From contig VZSF01006559.1 of NCBI GenBank assembly GCA_013398295.1, positions 683,539 through 747,538 of the forward strand: 64,000 nucleotides of DNA, in the 5' to 3' direction. The stretch is from Chionis minor. Lineage: Eukaryota > Chordata > Aves > Charadriiformes > Chionididae. This document shows, piece by piece, positions 11,837 to 26,200 of the stretch. The translations under genes were made by a program, and so were the position numbers. A model generated the notes under the pieces. That model was not told the origin of the DNA and did no database searches. It was given only the letters and a program-made list of their open reading frames with translations. How positions within the stretch are numbered: position 1 is the stretch's first letter; each line of letters starts with the position of its first letter.

Positions 11837-14800
11837 GTACTGCTGATCAGACACTTGTCAGCTGATAATCATGAGGTCTACCCCAAAAGTTAGAAAAATG
11901 GACTTCCAACACAGCAAAATTAAATGGGTTATAACAGTATATGTATGGTCTGTATACACTCAGCATATGACGCAATAAAGCGAAAGAGCCACAGAGTTTA
12001 AGAGCTGACATTTCAGTAATGAAACTAACATTTTAGTAAAAATTAAATATGTCAATTTATAAGACAGACCAACAAATGTTAAAATACTCATAGCCCAGCA
12101 TTCCGCAAGACAACTAATACTGTAAAAAGGACAAGGAAAAGTAACAAAAAAGAATTATTACTCCAGCTGTATTAGGCAGGATTTTCATTTATTTGTTTGT
12201 TTTCTTTTAATTAAGTTTGATAAATTGAAAACAAACAGAAGAAATGCCATTAGAAAACCTGAAATGCAACTTAAAATTGGAGCTAATTGTATTACCCTGC
12301 CTGTGAACTGTGCTACTAAGAAATAATAGACAGCAACAAGAGAAAACTGGAGGGGCTATTTTGTGAAACAGAAAAATGAACTGTTTGAACTGCTTTAAGA
12401 TGCAAAGAAAATTGTATGCAGAGTTAATATGACACAACATGAAAGAAATAGATTTATGGGAAAAAGAAACAAATTGTTTTCTTAGGACAACTGAAAACTG
12501 CATTTTAAAACTAGCAGCCCTGATTTGTAAGGGAGAAAGAGACATCTGTAATTAATAAAGGGAGTGGGTGGAGAACCATCTTCTGTCATATTGGGTAAAC
12601 ACCATTAACAGCACTGTGGTATTAAATGCTTTTACGGACAATCCAAATGCGCTCTGCTCCTACCTATCTTTAACAATCCTGTCTGTGAAGTTTCCAGGAC
12701 CAGTGTTCCCCTTACTCCGCATAGAGTTGATGCCTATGTCCAGTTGTGGGCAATAAGCTTCGAGCTGCACCCAGCAACACAGACAAACCCGGAATTTTAC
12801 TACAAGCCAAAGTAGCACGTTCTTGATTGACAATATCAAAATCATAACTCAGTTGTTTCCTCCTTCCTTGTTAAAATTCTCCCATGGTTGAATTAAAGTT
12901 TTAATAAATCTACTGTAACTCTCAGGGGTTGTACCTAATTGACTGAGAACAGATTTTAGGTTGGTTGAGAAGGCTTCCTAGGACAGTTGCAGTAACTACA
13001 GAAAAAAAAATTTAAAAAAAAAATAAAAGGAAGGTAAGGGATCAGTGATTAAAAAAGACTTTTTGCAATCTCATCATGAGAAAATGTATTCTTCTATGGA
13101 ATCAAGCAAATTCAACAAGACAAATACATTTGAAAATACTGAATAATTGTCCTAAACACAGAATAAAAAGATAACAAAAAAAGGTGCCAGGGGTGGGATT
13201 ACTTCAGAAGGGAGACTGTAAGGTAGAGAGGCAGATGAGTTGGACAATTTCAATTTCAGATTTTAAAGACTGCCTCTTCCTTTTCCAAAGGAAAATAAAT
13301 TACCAGCAACTGCTGAGAATAAATGAGAGTTAAAGGTTTAGCTTGACGGTCTTCAGGAACCAGAAGAGGAAAATTCAGCCTGAAGCTAACTTCTGAACCT
13401 GAGGAAAAAGACCTTGTATCTGCTTTCCCAAGGACTGCCTTTATCTGCCATCTGAGTCCCCGTCCCACCATCAAGCACTGCAAAGAAACAGCTTTCTAAA
13501 TTACACATCTGGACTTCACTTAAAGCTGTTTTGGAAACTTTGTACAAAAAAAGCTGGCTTTTGCCACAGATCCTATTAAAGGGGAAGTGAAATAAACTGT
13601 AAAAAGTAAACTGTAAACTAACCCTGCTTCCTACGTTTTGAAGTGGAAGTCACTATAGAAGATGGGCAATGAACACATGGGCAATTCTTTGAAAACATTA
13701 AACACATGCTAATGCTAATTACAGATAAAAATGTTACTCATTAATATTCATTAATTACAATGCCAGTTTAAAAGTTATCTGTGTTGGTTAAGTCAACTCC
13801 AATTACAAGTTGTAAAATCATTAGGTTCCCATGAACTAGTTGAGAAAAGCCTAGCTGTGTGCCAAATGTATTAATTCCTTGAAAAGATTATGAGCGAATA
13901 CTGACAACTTGTTAAAATGTTTAAGGACAGAACATAAGATTATTTTCTGTAAACAACTGTTTCATGCTTTGTTTGGACTATTTAATATTGAATAAGAAAA
14001 GTAAGTGGATAATTGTAATCTTTATTATACAAGTGAACTGACCTGCTAAGTTAACATTACAAACTAAAAATCGGCTGATACGTAATGTGAAATTAAAAGT
14101 AAAAAGGAGTAGAGTAACCATATTCTGACAATGTGGTTAGTTACAGTTTAAACACCACTAGTTTTTAAAGACTTTGTGGAAGTGGGAAATTTTCCATAAA
14201 AACTATTTAGAATTAAAAGTGGAAAACAGTTTTGCCACCGGTAGTGATTCTTGTAATAATCAGCTGAATAATTTTCACAACCTGCAGAAAGCATTGCTCA
14301 CCCAGTAGTACCTCAGCTTTCAAAGGCAGAAGTTACATCCTCACTCAAACCTGAACACTCTGAAAAAGGACCAATATCCAGCAATTCCAAACCATTAAGC
14401 ATAGGAAGTTCGGATCAGCCATTTAAAACAGCCCAATCGCAGAATTCAAGTTGTTTTACATACCTACACATTTCAGATTCAGGAAAATATTTGAATTAGG
14501 AGAAACACAAAATGGGAATAGCAAAACTGCATCTTGGAAGAGACACAAAAAATGAAATATATGAATATTTCACCTGAATTCTAAAATTCTCTACATAAAT
14601 TGCCCAAATTCCAATTATTTTCATGTGGATAGGCATCAGTTGAATTTTACGCTTTTCTTTTAAGACCATGCATGTATAAATGAATCTTTATTTAAATACA
14701 CCAGTCCCTTCTACAAATACTTTAAAATAATGTAGATCAGAAGTAAAAACCAAATGATAATAATAACAATCAACCATGTACAAAGTCCAGGTTCTCAGCT

Positions 14801-17800
14801 TTTCAAGTGAAAAATTATAACATACAGATTACTAGAAATCTTTCATTACAGCAAAGGATACAATTCCTTTTTGGTGTTTTCTGCAAGATGGGAGATAAAT
14901 GCTGACTATGAAAAATGAAAATCCCAGATACAATTGTAATATTTGTAATACATGGCTATAAAAGACTCAACCTGATCATACAAATGGATGAGAGATACTG
15001 GGAAGATATCCAGAATATGGTAAAAAAGATTAAGGAGTGACCCCTTTGGGAAGTCACTCCTGTTCCCCTGCTGCTACCTACAGTTACAAGGTAGCCAGCT
15101 AACACAGCTTCAGTATAGCTAACCTTTACTTCAAGGTTTTTTACGTTAAGGTAGGGAAAAACATGCTGATACAGGGACATTTTGCCAGCCAAGGCAAGGC
15201 CAGCATATCAATGGAGAGCAAGGATTAGAACCGACACCTCTTGACTCAGACCTTGATGCGCATTTCGCTTCCCTGAAATCATAAAAAATGCAGTTACCTC
15301 ATATCTCTTCTAATTAGAGGCACTGTCCCTCAATAAATTCTGATACTGAGAAATGCAAGAAAGATATATCACATTTTCAGTGCTGCAAATGTGTTTTATG
15401 AAATTACTTCTCAGTCACCACTGTGTCTAAGCATATGCACAGGAAGCCTTGTGGTTGCTAAGGGTTTCACGAATCACATTCATTTCATGATTATTTTAAG
15501 CACTATGAGTGGTACACACTGATCTGTAATTATGATTCAGTCATTAGAAAACAAATATTGAATATGCTGGTAATTCATCCAACATTTCGATATACCAAAA
15601 CTTCAATCTCATATTGAAGAATTAAAATAGAAGTTCTCCAGCTAAGTAACACGCACTGAAATTTACACTTTCTTAATGATAAAACTTTGCATTTTCACAG
15701 TGATAGAAGTGCCTTGGCTGTTTAAATATTGATCAAGTTTATGCAAGATGAAGTGGTTTTCCTTCAGGCAGGCATTCTCTATTACGCTTCAATTCATTGT
15801 AGCTTACTCATCCAATAAATGTATTATTTAGCACTCTAATACTGTATAAATATTATCATTTGAGTCTCATTTAGTAACAGATGCAAGCAGTTTTAATGCC
15901 TTAATAAAAATTCAGTCAAAATTCCTAAGTTTTCTTCAGCACCTAACCCAAATCACAGAAAGCCAGGGAGTCTTAATGCTGTTTCCACGTGAAACCATAA
16001 ACCAATCCAAGCTGTCTAAAGCATTTTTGATTTTTTGCATAATTCTCAACAAACCTGATTCAAATTGCAAGTGCCTGAGAAGCCTTAGTGTCTTAACCTC
16101 AGTAACATTAAAGGTCTGCCATTTGAAGCTTTGTAACCTTTCATCATCATTACCACCTGCAGCTCTGGAAAGACACCCCAGAGGAGGAGGCTCATCTGGG
16201 ATCCAGCTGTTGCTGCTCTTTCCTGCTGTCTCTCTCTCTCCCACCTCTCCCAGTTACTCATCCTTCCCCAAAAGGAACTTTCCCCATTAGAGTCAATGAA
16301 TGTCATCAGCACAAATTCTCACACGTGAATTTGTCTCACCTTCCTTTATGCATACTCAAGATACGTAATGAAACCTATTTCAGATGACCTTTAGGTGTCT
16401 TTCAGACTTTTCTCTCGCTTCTGCTAATGAACCACCATCAATGCTAATTTTGTTCCTCTGTTCAATTGCTTAATGAGGGTGAGGCTTAATGAAAAAGTCC
16501 TCAAACTCCAAATTACTATACATACATTCAGGTGTTTTATGTCTTCTATTAGATCCAACCAACTAATCTTTCCTTACACTATGAATGTTTCTATTACCTT
16601 AGTGTCCATTTCCATTATCTGATATTCCCACTTCACAATCAATCCATGAAATCAAAGACAAACAATGCACAATCTATAGGACTGATTTGTAAATTGCAAA
16701 TTATCCTTCTAATGGCTTTGGCTGAACGTTTATTTTTTGTCTGAAGACTGACATTCGATCTATAAGGTTCCCCTGAATTGTATACATATTATACAGAGTG
16801 CTAGGTAAAGCTATTTCTTCTTGAAGTTGCCAAATACTTGAACAGTCTATATATCTTAAAGTAGTAATCATAATTTAGCTAGATTCTCTATCAACAACAA
16901 GCTGGGAAATCAAATGTAAACTCTTCACCTACCAAAATTCATGTTGGAGGATGACAGAAGACTTTCAGTACGTCTTACTTGCTGGACCTAATGCCAGAAA
17001 CATGCAGAAAAGGCAGATAGTTTTCATTTCTCCATACCTGTTTAAAAAGTTTTATGGTTCCTGCAGATAGCAGCTTCGAGCACAGTGATCAAAGAAGCCG
17101 CTAAAAGGCAGAAGTTAAGCCTCTACATCTTTCAAAGCAGTTCCCTCCATTTTTTTTTTTTAAAACTATTCCATGGCAAAAGACAGATAATTCTAAATAG
17201 ATCACCCCAGACTCACATGTGAGTGTTGGCTCTACATTCCAGCAAGAAACTTGCATCCAAACCTCTGTATTACTGAAAATTATCAAAGGAGAGCAGGACT
17301 ACCCCATCTCACTCTCTGTGCTTCAGAGGAGCTTTCTCAGTCCTACCTCATAGCTCCCATTCATCACAACTGCATCTCCCATACTTGCAAGAAAGATCAT
17401 GATCTACTTCTGCTCCAGGGATGGTCACAGAGTCATGGCAGATGCTTGCTGTTCAAAAAGGGTTCCTGCTAGAAGGCATTTCTCCAAACGACAGTATTAT
17501 GCCACAATCACGGTCACAGGATCCAGACTGTTTTAATACGATTGTGACCCACTAAATATTTGATCTCATCACACAACCCAGCACGGAGTCTTTCTTGTCA
17601 GCAACTAGATAAATTTAATGGTCTGAATATGTTTGTCCTCTCCCCCCGATGTTCCTTCTGCTGCTTAGTACTGTTAGAATCTACATTTTGCTTTAGTTAC
17701 TCTTGAAACTCATAGATGAGAAAGTATCTTCCCAACTTATCAACTTACCAATTACCACAGAATGGTAAGGGTTTGGAAATGGATCTCATTACTCTTTCTT

Positions 17801-20192
17801 TTATTCTGTCTCTCCTGTCATTCACCCTGACGCCACTGGTATACCCCTCCAGAATCAATACGCTGAATATCTCCTTTATTCCTTGTCACCAGAAAATCTG
17901 GGTGGAAGAATGTTGGTACTCATCCTTTGAAAACAGCATGCAAAGAGGTAGAAAGTCCTTTTAGAAACATTAAGAACAAGCTGTCATACAATAAGTATGA
18001 TAGCTCTTTCACTTAAGACTGCATTAACCAGAACCGGCAACTTTGTGCTGAAAATATTTTCTAGACTACTACTAAGAAAATATTTTGCTGTCATTATAAG
18101 GGCTTTTGAAAGCCTTTTTGGTGCAATTTCTGCAGTTCTTAAGGACAGAAGATTGGTAAGTCAAAGGCACTAAAAATAACATTACCCAGTGATCAAAGAA
18201 TCTTCATCTACGACACTGAGCATGAGTATCCTTTCCTCTACTTGATAAAGTCACATATGAGCAAACAACCCAGGAAATGTCTTTCATTAAAGTAACAACA
18301 CTTTGTTCTGTGAATTCTCTGTGGAATCAAACTACATTAACTACTATATACTCTGTATAATTGACATTTTGATTTCTAATTGAAATTAGAATCAGGACAG
18401 GATTTCCTTGCTGAATACCACAGGTCAACATACAGAAATGTGGCCAAACCTTTTCATCTAACACTTCTGGCAACTTCTAAATTTGTTTCATTAATAGTAA
18501 CAGGTTTTTTGAGACATCAAGCTGTAGAATCCGGGTTCTGGTAAGTAATCTGGGTCCTCCGTGCTTATTTACAAACGATTTTACATTTATTTGTGACCTG
18601 TTGACTTCCACGGGCAGAGCATGGAATATAGTACTGTTTGGTTGCTTAGTACATCTTCCATTCCATTTCTCTCAACATATGTACAACTTATCACTGATGC
18701 TATACTAAGCCAATAGAGGTTACATGAGGACATAAATAAAAATAAATTACGGACGAAAAAGTTTTTTGAAATGGCAGTATTCAGTCTAAGAACGCGGTCA
18801 GACATGGTGCCCCAGCTCTCTCCCTTTGCCCCATTCCATCGCCTTTTTTCTAGAAATTATTGCCTCCCCATATCTGACAGCACACGTGCACATGTAACAA
18901 TACATCTTCAACGTGATACTGCCAAAACAATCTGATTCACCTTCAAGACATTTTACAGGAGGGGAATTTCTACTGAACTCATTTCACGGAATAGGTTTAG
19001 GGGCCATGTGTATGTGCAGTTACGCTATCGGATGAATCAGGGTAGCCGGTTTAGCTGACCTAGCAGGCCAACACAACAACCAACATAATCCCACTTAAAT
19101 CCAAGCTCTAACTTGTCATTTGGTTTAGAAGTCCTACTTTCCTACTAATAATTAAAGTTGAAGCACCAGAATATGAAAGTTATACATTTAATATATAATC
19201 ACACCTTGCAGATGGGATGACGGAGCAAATTTATCTTGAATGCTGTTTTTAAAGTATATGATGGATTCTGAGGAACAAAGTACAGATCTCTATTTGTTGG
19301 GATAAAATTGTAAAATGTAAAAAATACAAGTATTTGCCCTATGAACTATTACGGACTATTGAATAAAATATTAAAATCATTTAAGAGTTACCTTAGTATG
19401 CCTAAAATGTTGTAGAAAAAATACCACCATCTTAATTCAGATGTCTTTTTTTACTGTATAATTAACAGCTTCAACAAATCTATTTTCACTAGAAGAATTT
19501 TTCATTCAAAAGGCAGAGCAAGACATAAATGCTTTAGCACAACAGCTGTAGTAATTACAGCACAATTCTGCTGTAAAATCATTGCCATCTCAGTGGTTCT
19601 GAAGAAAGGATATAGTACATGTAATGTATATGACAATGTAAAAATATGAATAGGGCTTTTATTTAAAATTGCAATACTGCAATTAAAATGAAGAAAAAAG
19701 AAAAAATTAGGAGATGCTACAATCCAGCACTCTATGTTATGTGTGAAACTAACTTCTGGCATTTGGAATTGTTAAAAATAAATGTTCTGCTGAAGAATTG
19801 CCAAATCAAAGTACTTCAAAGTAGGTCTTGGTAATGAGAAGTAGAACATTAGAAAAGCTTAAACACGCCTGAGAGCTGTATAAATGTTTAAGAGAGGAAA
19901 GAATCAAGCAGGTGAACTTTTCCCCTATATTCTGTAAGAATGATCATAAATAGGATGAAAAGTAACATGACCATTCTTATTTACACACGTGAGCTTGATC
20001 TAGGATTTTTCTACATGAGAAACTAAATTCGAACTAAGGTCAGGTAAGAAACTGAAATTCACTATCTGTTCTTGAATAGTTCCATCTTTGAACGCCTCAG
20101 GATGAGTAGAACTAAACAGAAACAAGTCGGTGGAGCTCATCAGGAAGATTATTTCCAAAAATGTTATTCTTCAACAATTTCACGTTAAACCC
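11837..20192. other. intron sequence, no gene seen
   Basis: About 8.4 kb of AT-rich intron. I searched both strands for splice-flanked PDE1A-like peptides, including an alternative first exon, and found none. Open frames reach about 112 codons (12,207-12,545 minus; 15,936-16,244 minus with an overlapping plus frame), but none shows a known domain. There is an A/T-run cluster at about 13,000-13,030. A short possible tRNA-derived SINE trace near 15,200-15,255 is described under findings. Confidence 0.5.
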
Positions 20193-20253
20193 ATTACCTA
20201 GCATACAGAATATATGCTATATATGCTAGTATATAGTATATATGCTAGGTAAT
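20193..20253. repeat. AT-rich palindrome (61 bp, 13-bp perfect arms)
   Basis: Left arm ATTACCTAGCATA (20,193-20,205) is the exact reverse complement of the right arm TATGCTAGGTAAT (20,241-20,253). The 35-bp middle is itself made of TATATGC/TATATAG-like units and can pair further. It would form a stable cruciform or RNA hairpin. It probably arose from an AT microsatellite; a hairpin function is not shown. Confidence 0.8.
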
Positions 20254-23200
20254 ATGCATATTGGTTTTCATTCTGGAAACAGTTGTGTCAGGAATTGTAG
20301 CAAACCAAATAAAAAATCATTTGTGGTCAATACATAGTATACAGCTGCCATTTTCCTTAGCCTGGGAAGTGCGTGGCACCTCAATATACAGTGTTCAGGC
20401 TCTGTAGGTCTGGGAACGTAAACTGGATTACAGCCATTCCTTAGTTGATGGTGTTTCCTTTGCTTTAATTCATACTACCTGTAGGAGTTTCCCCTATTCC
20501 TTCCACATTTAATAAAAAAAGACAAATAGACTGTGAAAGCGTTATGCAGAGAGTAGCAAACTGCAGCCTTCCTTGCTCTATCTAGAGCACACCATGATGC
20601 GACAGGCCACTACCCTTACTACAGAATTGCCTAGGTTTTTATCTACTGCACAGGACTTTGATGAGTTTGGGTCTTTCTTCTTACACATCCCACAAAGTGC
20701 TTTCCCAATAAGACATACTAACATTGTCTTGCCTGACTTGAGAATACGCTATTAAACCAATCTGATTATCAGCATATTCACTAAAAAGTGGCAATATTTT
20801 CACATCTTCCAATTTGTTGATGTTCCAGGTTTGAAGTGGAGCATCTCTCAGAAGATGTAGTCCAGAATCTATCCTCAAAAGTGTTACTTTTGTTTAAAAC
20901 TGAGAAGTTTTAACTGAAGAATTGTTAATTTTGTTTAAACTGAGAAAATTAAGCAAACATAGACTGTAATTTACCTCTAAGATATTAATCTTTTGTTCCT
21001 CATTATGTATGTACCCAACTTTATTTTGCCTGTTTATATACACTTTACACATATTTTAAGCAGACTAGATTGAAAATTCAAATCCTAATGTTCAATATTC
21101 AGAGAATATTTGTGATCAGAATAACATGGAAATTATACTAATTCATCAATAATTTTGCAGCAGATAACACTTTACTTAATAATCTCTGTATCTCCAGGTG
21201 AAAGAAACATAACACAAAAGATATCTCTCAGCCTGAATGGATTACAGCAGAATTTTTCAGAATATGTCATGTTTCCTACAGGAGAGACATGTTTGCTTCT
21301 TTATTTTAGAAAGAATGTTCTTTAGTCAATTATCACTCTGTTCTAAGGAACTACACCGTTGTACTACTGGCCCTGGCAACTGGAGCACCAGATCCAGCAT
21401 CCTTTCCTAAGGCAAAGTACATGGGCTGTGGCTTATAAAGCACCTCTTGTGCTCTTACGGCAAAAAACCACCAAAAATAATTGTTAAATGATGCACTGCT
21501 CCATTACTTTCTAAAAAAAGTACTACACCTATTTCAAAGTGAACCACACAATTATATTCATCCAGCTATATTTAATTACTTGTGAAATTGTTTTGAAATG
21601 TCCTGTTTGTTATCTACACAGATACTATACCAGAAAGAGCTTTCAGATGGAAAATTACTGGGCTTCTAGGCAAGCGGTGGTTTATAAGAAATTTTCAAAA
21701 CCAGCTTTTAATAACATAAAATTCTGTTCTTAATGTCTGTGCCTTTCTAGGGCTCAGAAATTAAAACCTGAATTCTTCAAGGGGATGACGGTATAACATC
21801 CCTGAAGGTACTCCTCTAGGGACATGAAATCTAACCTGAAAAGTTCAGCTCACTTATGGTCATGACTAACATAATTGCTAAATTGTGCTTCATTCTTTGT
21901 AACTTTACTGAATGAATCACTATCCTTCAGTCTCTTTAAAGCCTTGACATTCCTTTCAAGTAAGAACCTGGCTACATTTTAATTTCAAAATAGAAAACTA
22001 GTAAAGTTCTTGACTCAATGATATAAGATAATGTTTGTTTACACACTTACTAAGGATTTAGGAAAAGCTTGTGTGTATAAAAAATCAAAACAGGCAGTAA
22101 AACAGTTTGTTAGAAAATGTAACTACATACTGTGATTTGCCTGTCATATTCTCAAACAATATACTGCTTTGTTTTCCATTGCTTTTCAGATTCTCCTATT
22201 GCAGCATATTTTTTATTGGAATCCTCAGTTTTGAAATCAAATTATTCATTTTAATCTAACATAGCATTACTCAGAGAAGTAAACCAGTAGTTTGCCCAAG
22301 CTTTAATAAAGCTTTAATAGCTGTATTAGCCGGCTTTAATACAGTAGTGATCAATCCAAGCATTGACCATGAGGGAGCGATTACTTGACTAAAGATCATA
22401 TAGAAACACTAGAGCAAGGTATACAAGAGTTAAATTTCATAAAATTAATGCAAGTGAGAAAGTGCCTTGTTCAGTAGTCCCCTATCAATATATTGCTTTC
22501 ACCTGCAGATACCTACACATTGTTGTGAGTAGGTGATGCAGGACATTCTTGAATGGATATTGGTGAAAGGAAAACTAAGTGCAATGCTAATTAACAGTTC
22601 AGTTCTGGTGAAAGTGGTTTTGCATGTGTACCTTGATCACGCAAATCACAAAAATAAGAGCTCAGGGTTAAATGAGAGTGTTTATAGACTGCTAGATTGT
22701 GATCACTGGGATGAAAAGCTTCTAAGACTTTATTGCCATTACGGATTGAAAATAGTCATGTTAGAGGGCAATTTCGTCCTGGAAAGATAACGTGCAAATG
22801 ACAGCAAACCAGATGGGTATCACCTTTTTGGGAAGCCACCACCCTTTCCTAGGTTAGCAAATGACAGTAACAGCTAAAGACTGTCTATGTGCTTATATGG
22901 CTTGAATACCAGGGTGAGGACCCTGGTTGGCTATCTGCTGTGCAACGTTCAATAACAGTGATTTGACCATACTAGGAAGCGAGTCTTCTAAGATATTTTA
23001 TACGTCTCAGCTCATTATTTCTGTGGGTTTTGGGGTTTTCTTAATGCCATATTTTATTTTTATTGATGACTAGAAATTCAAGTGTAAGGCACTAGTGGCT
23101 TCTAAGCAATTTTTAAATTGGTTCAAGGATTCAAGGATGTAATTTTGAAAGATGTGTGAGATTTCAGTGTTAACTGGCCAGAAATTTCCATTTCATGCAG

Positions 23201-26200
23201 TGATAGACACACAAAGAGAGAGAGAGAAAAACCAACTACATTTCTTACCTTAGTGAGGATACACCTCAAAAAGAAATTATGAAAAAGCAAAAGCAAAACA
23301 CTCAACTGGAAGGTAAATTACATAGCTGGAAACTTTGCTCCAGCTTATTAAAAACTTTGTAGTGCCACAGTTGTTAGAGGTATTCCATATATAAATAAAT
23401 TAAATACACACTGAAGTAGAAAAGGTGCACTCACCATGAGGCTGGGGGATCAAACCAAGCAATGAAAAGTTCTAAATCTTTTAACATTTTTAACATTTCA
23501 GGCAAATGCAACAGTTGTTAAAAGATGGATTTGCTTCCTTTTTAGGAAACCTGTGTTGAAATGCCTGATTGATTAACTGAGAGTATGCAAGAAAGTCAGG
23601 TTAAAGCCCTCCTCTACCATAGTCAGCCAAGGAATATAAATGAAATGTGAACAAGCCAGAGTAGAGACACTGGCATTTAATACAGTACTAAACTAGCAAA
23701 AATGTTTATGTATTTCTATGAAGAAACTTGCTTAAGGCTCAATAACGTGAAATTGAAATGAGATATGATAATAGTTAACAGTCATGAAAAAGCAGGTAGA
23801 TGTGTACCCAAAAGAAAAAGATATGATCTACGGCGTAACTGTTTGGAGAATCAAACACTATAAGTATCTTGTATCATTTTTCCATTAATCTCCAAATTTT
23901 ATTATCTTTGAAATTTGTTGTCTTAATAATGTGATTTTAATTTTGCATAGATCAGCACGTCTTAAAATATTGCTAGTATTGTACTGTTGGATACATCTTC
24001 ATGCATTTTACATGAAGAAATGTAAGTAAAATCAATGTAAAAATTTTCCTCTTGTAGATGCTAGGTATTAAAGAAAGGCATTTGTATTACAGAAAATCAG
24101 ATTTAATGTGAAGTTAATCCAGGGAGTAATTTAAAGTATGCTTTGCCATAAAATAACTGTTTTCTACTCTTGTTTTCAAAATGTACTAGTACATAAATAC
24201 TTGTTTAAGCTTTTCATTCAGTGTGATTATTATTTTGAGGTCATGCCAGCTGCATTTAGTTTAAATTTTAATCCAGAATAGTTAATCTCAAACTATTTTC
24301 TGGAATACTCTTACTAAAGTTCAAATGGGAGCACCACTAAATGAACAAACACAAAACAGCGGAGTAAGATATTCTTACAGTACAAAGAAATAAACCTTTT
24401 CAAAATTGACCTCACAAAATTACAACAATAACTCTTGAAGAGGATTATTCAAAAGAAGATCTAATTATTTTGTGCTAATAGAGTTGGAGGCGCTTACTCA
24501 ACCACAGCTATTCTTCTAGATTCTGATATGTTAAAAAAAGAGATCTTGGCACCTCAACCACAAACACGAATACAGAAATGACATAAAAATTTACTAAACT
24601 TTCACGACCTCATTTATACTATCTAATTGTCTGACATGGATTTCAATTATTTTTGCAGTAGGAGGAATTAATTAATTTCACTCAGAGGCAGAATAGCTTG
24701 ACATGCAGATACATATTTGATCATAGATTGACGTGAGCCCCCAAATCTGACAACAAATAATTTAATCGTGGGAATAATCCTTTGTGAGGCGGATTTCTGA
24801 ATTTTACCTCTGTGGCTTGTCACCTCTGGTGACAACCAGACTGTCCTAACGTTTTAAGGCTGAAAATCCAGGCTGCAATTCTTTTTCATTAATTACATTA
24901 ACATCGCAAGTCTAACTGCATTGTGCACCTACAGACCCTCTTCTTTCAGAAGCCTATGAAGGCTGCTGAGTAAACCAATCCAGATTTTTTTAAACACTGG
25001 TACTCGTTCAACTTAGCCCAAAGATACACAAATAGAAGTGCAAAGACTACACCAATAAAACCTGAATCTTTTCCTCTGCTTTGCCATTCATCTTTCCATT
25101 TGTTCCTGGTTGCCTCCTTCAGCCAAACACAGGAATTTCCCTGCTCTCTCCATGTATTCCTACCAGAGCTCATGGTTGCCTGCTGTCCACTTTCATGTTC
25201 TAGTCATGATCCTTAACCTATTCAGCATTCCTTCTAATCCTGGGGCCAGGCATCTGAAAGACAAAGTTTGCCGCTATAGGCCTTCCTTCACAGGTCCCTC
25301 AACATTTTCACTCTGAACTGAGCCTGGCCCTTTCCATTTTTGTTTCTTGGGCTTTGGTGGTTTCTTCCTGCCATTCAACTCCCTGCACTCCAACAGACAT
25401 GCCAAAGAGCTGAACCGAGGAGTACCAGCATTAAGAAGGCATTTTCCCTCACCCTACATTTCATCTACAAAATATACTACACATAGCTGTATAGCTCACA
25501 TAGCAAGGAATTTTATTAATACACAGCTACGCCTTAAGTTTAGATGTATGATTTGATCAATTTTTTTCAAATGTTTACCTACAACAATTTGAAAGTAACA
25601 CACTTGCAGGTATCCAACAGCCAAGTCACTAGGCAACGCAGCTTCCTATAGATTGTGCTTGTGACTCCTGTTACAATGACAATACAGGTATTTAGTTTTA
25701 ATATTTAATTGATGCAAAGCAAGTAAATATGAAACACTGTATGTTCTGTAAGACTGAAGGCAACTTTTTCCTAGATCTTCATCACTCTGCAATATAATGC
25801 TGATGTCAGTAATAGTGTTAGTTGTCACAGGTCAGAATTTTAGTGGGCATGAATCTCGCAGAATGCCGTGGAGTTCACATGAGCACGTTTTTTATGGTGC
25901 GTTTTGGTACAATGACATGAAGAAACAAAATCAGTGTTTTCTAGGTGAAGACTATCTGCACTGATTTTTATTTTTTTTTTTAGTTCAGCATATATTCCGA
26001 GTTTCACTACAAAGCCATTGAACAACTTCAATCTGTAGGAAGAGCTGTTTAGAAATACATCAATACCTCATGCCTGTAATCAGATATGTGGATTAACAGT
26101 TCATTAAAGATATTTTACTGCTGTCACCCATGAAGCACAATTTGTGCTTCAAATGCGTATAATTCATTTGCAATGCTCTCCATCAACGTTTCAGTCCCGA

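Noticed and set aside
15033..15061. Hairpin AGGAGTGAC / GTCACTCCT as a microRNA or regulatory stem
   Set aside because: The stem is only 9 bp with an 11-base loop, too short for a microRNA precursor, and such stems are expected by chance in 64 kb.
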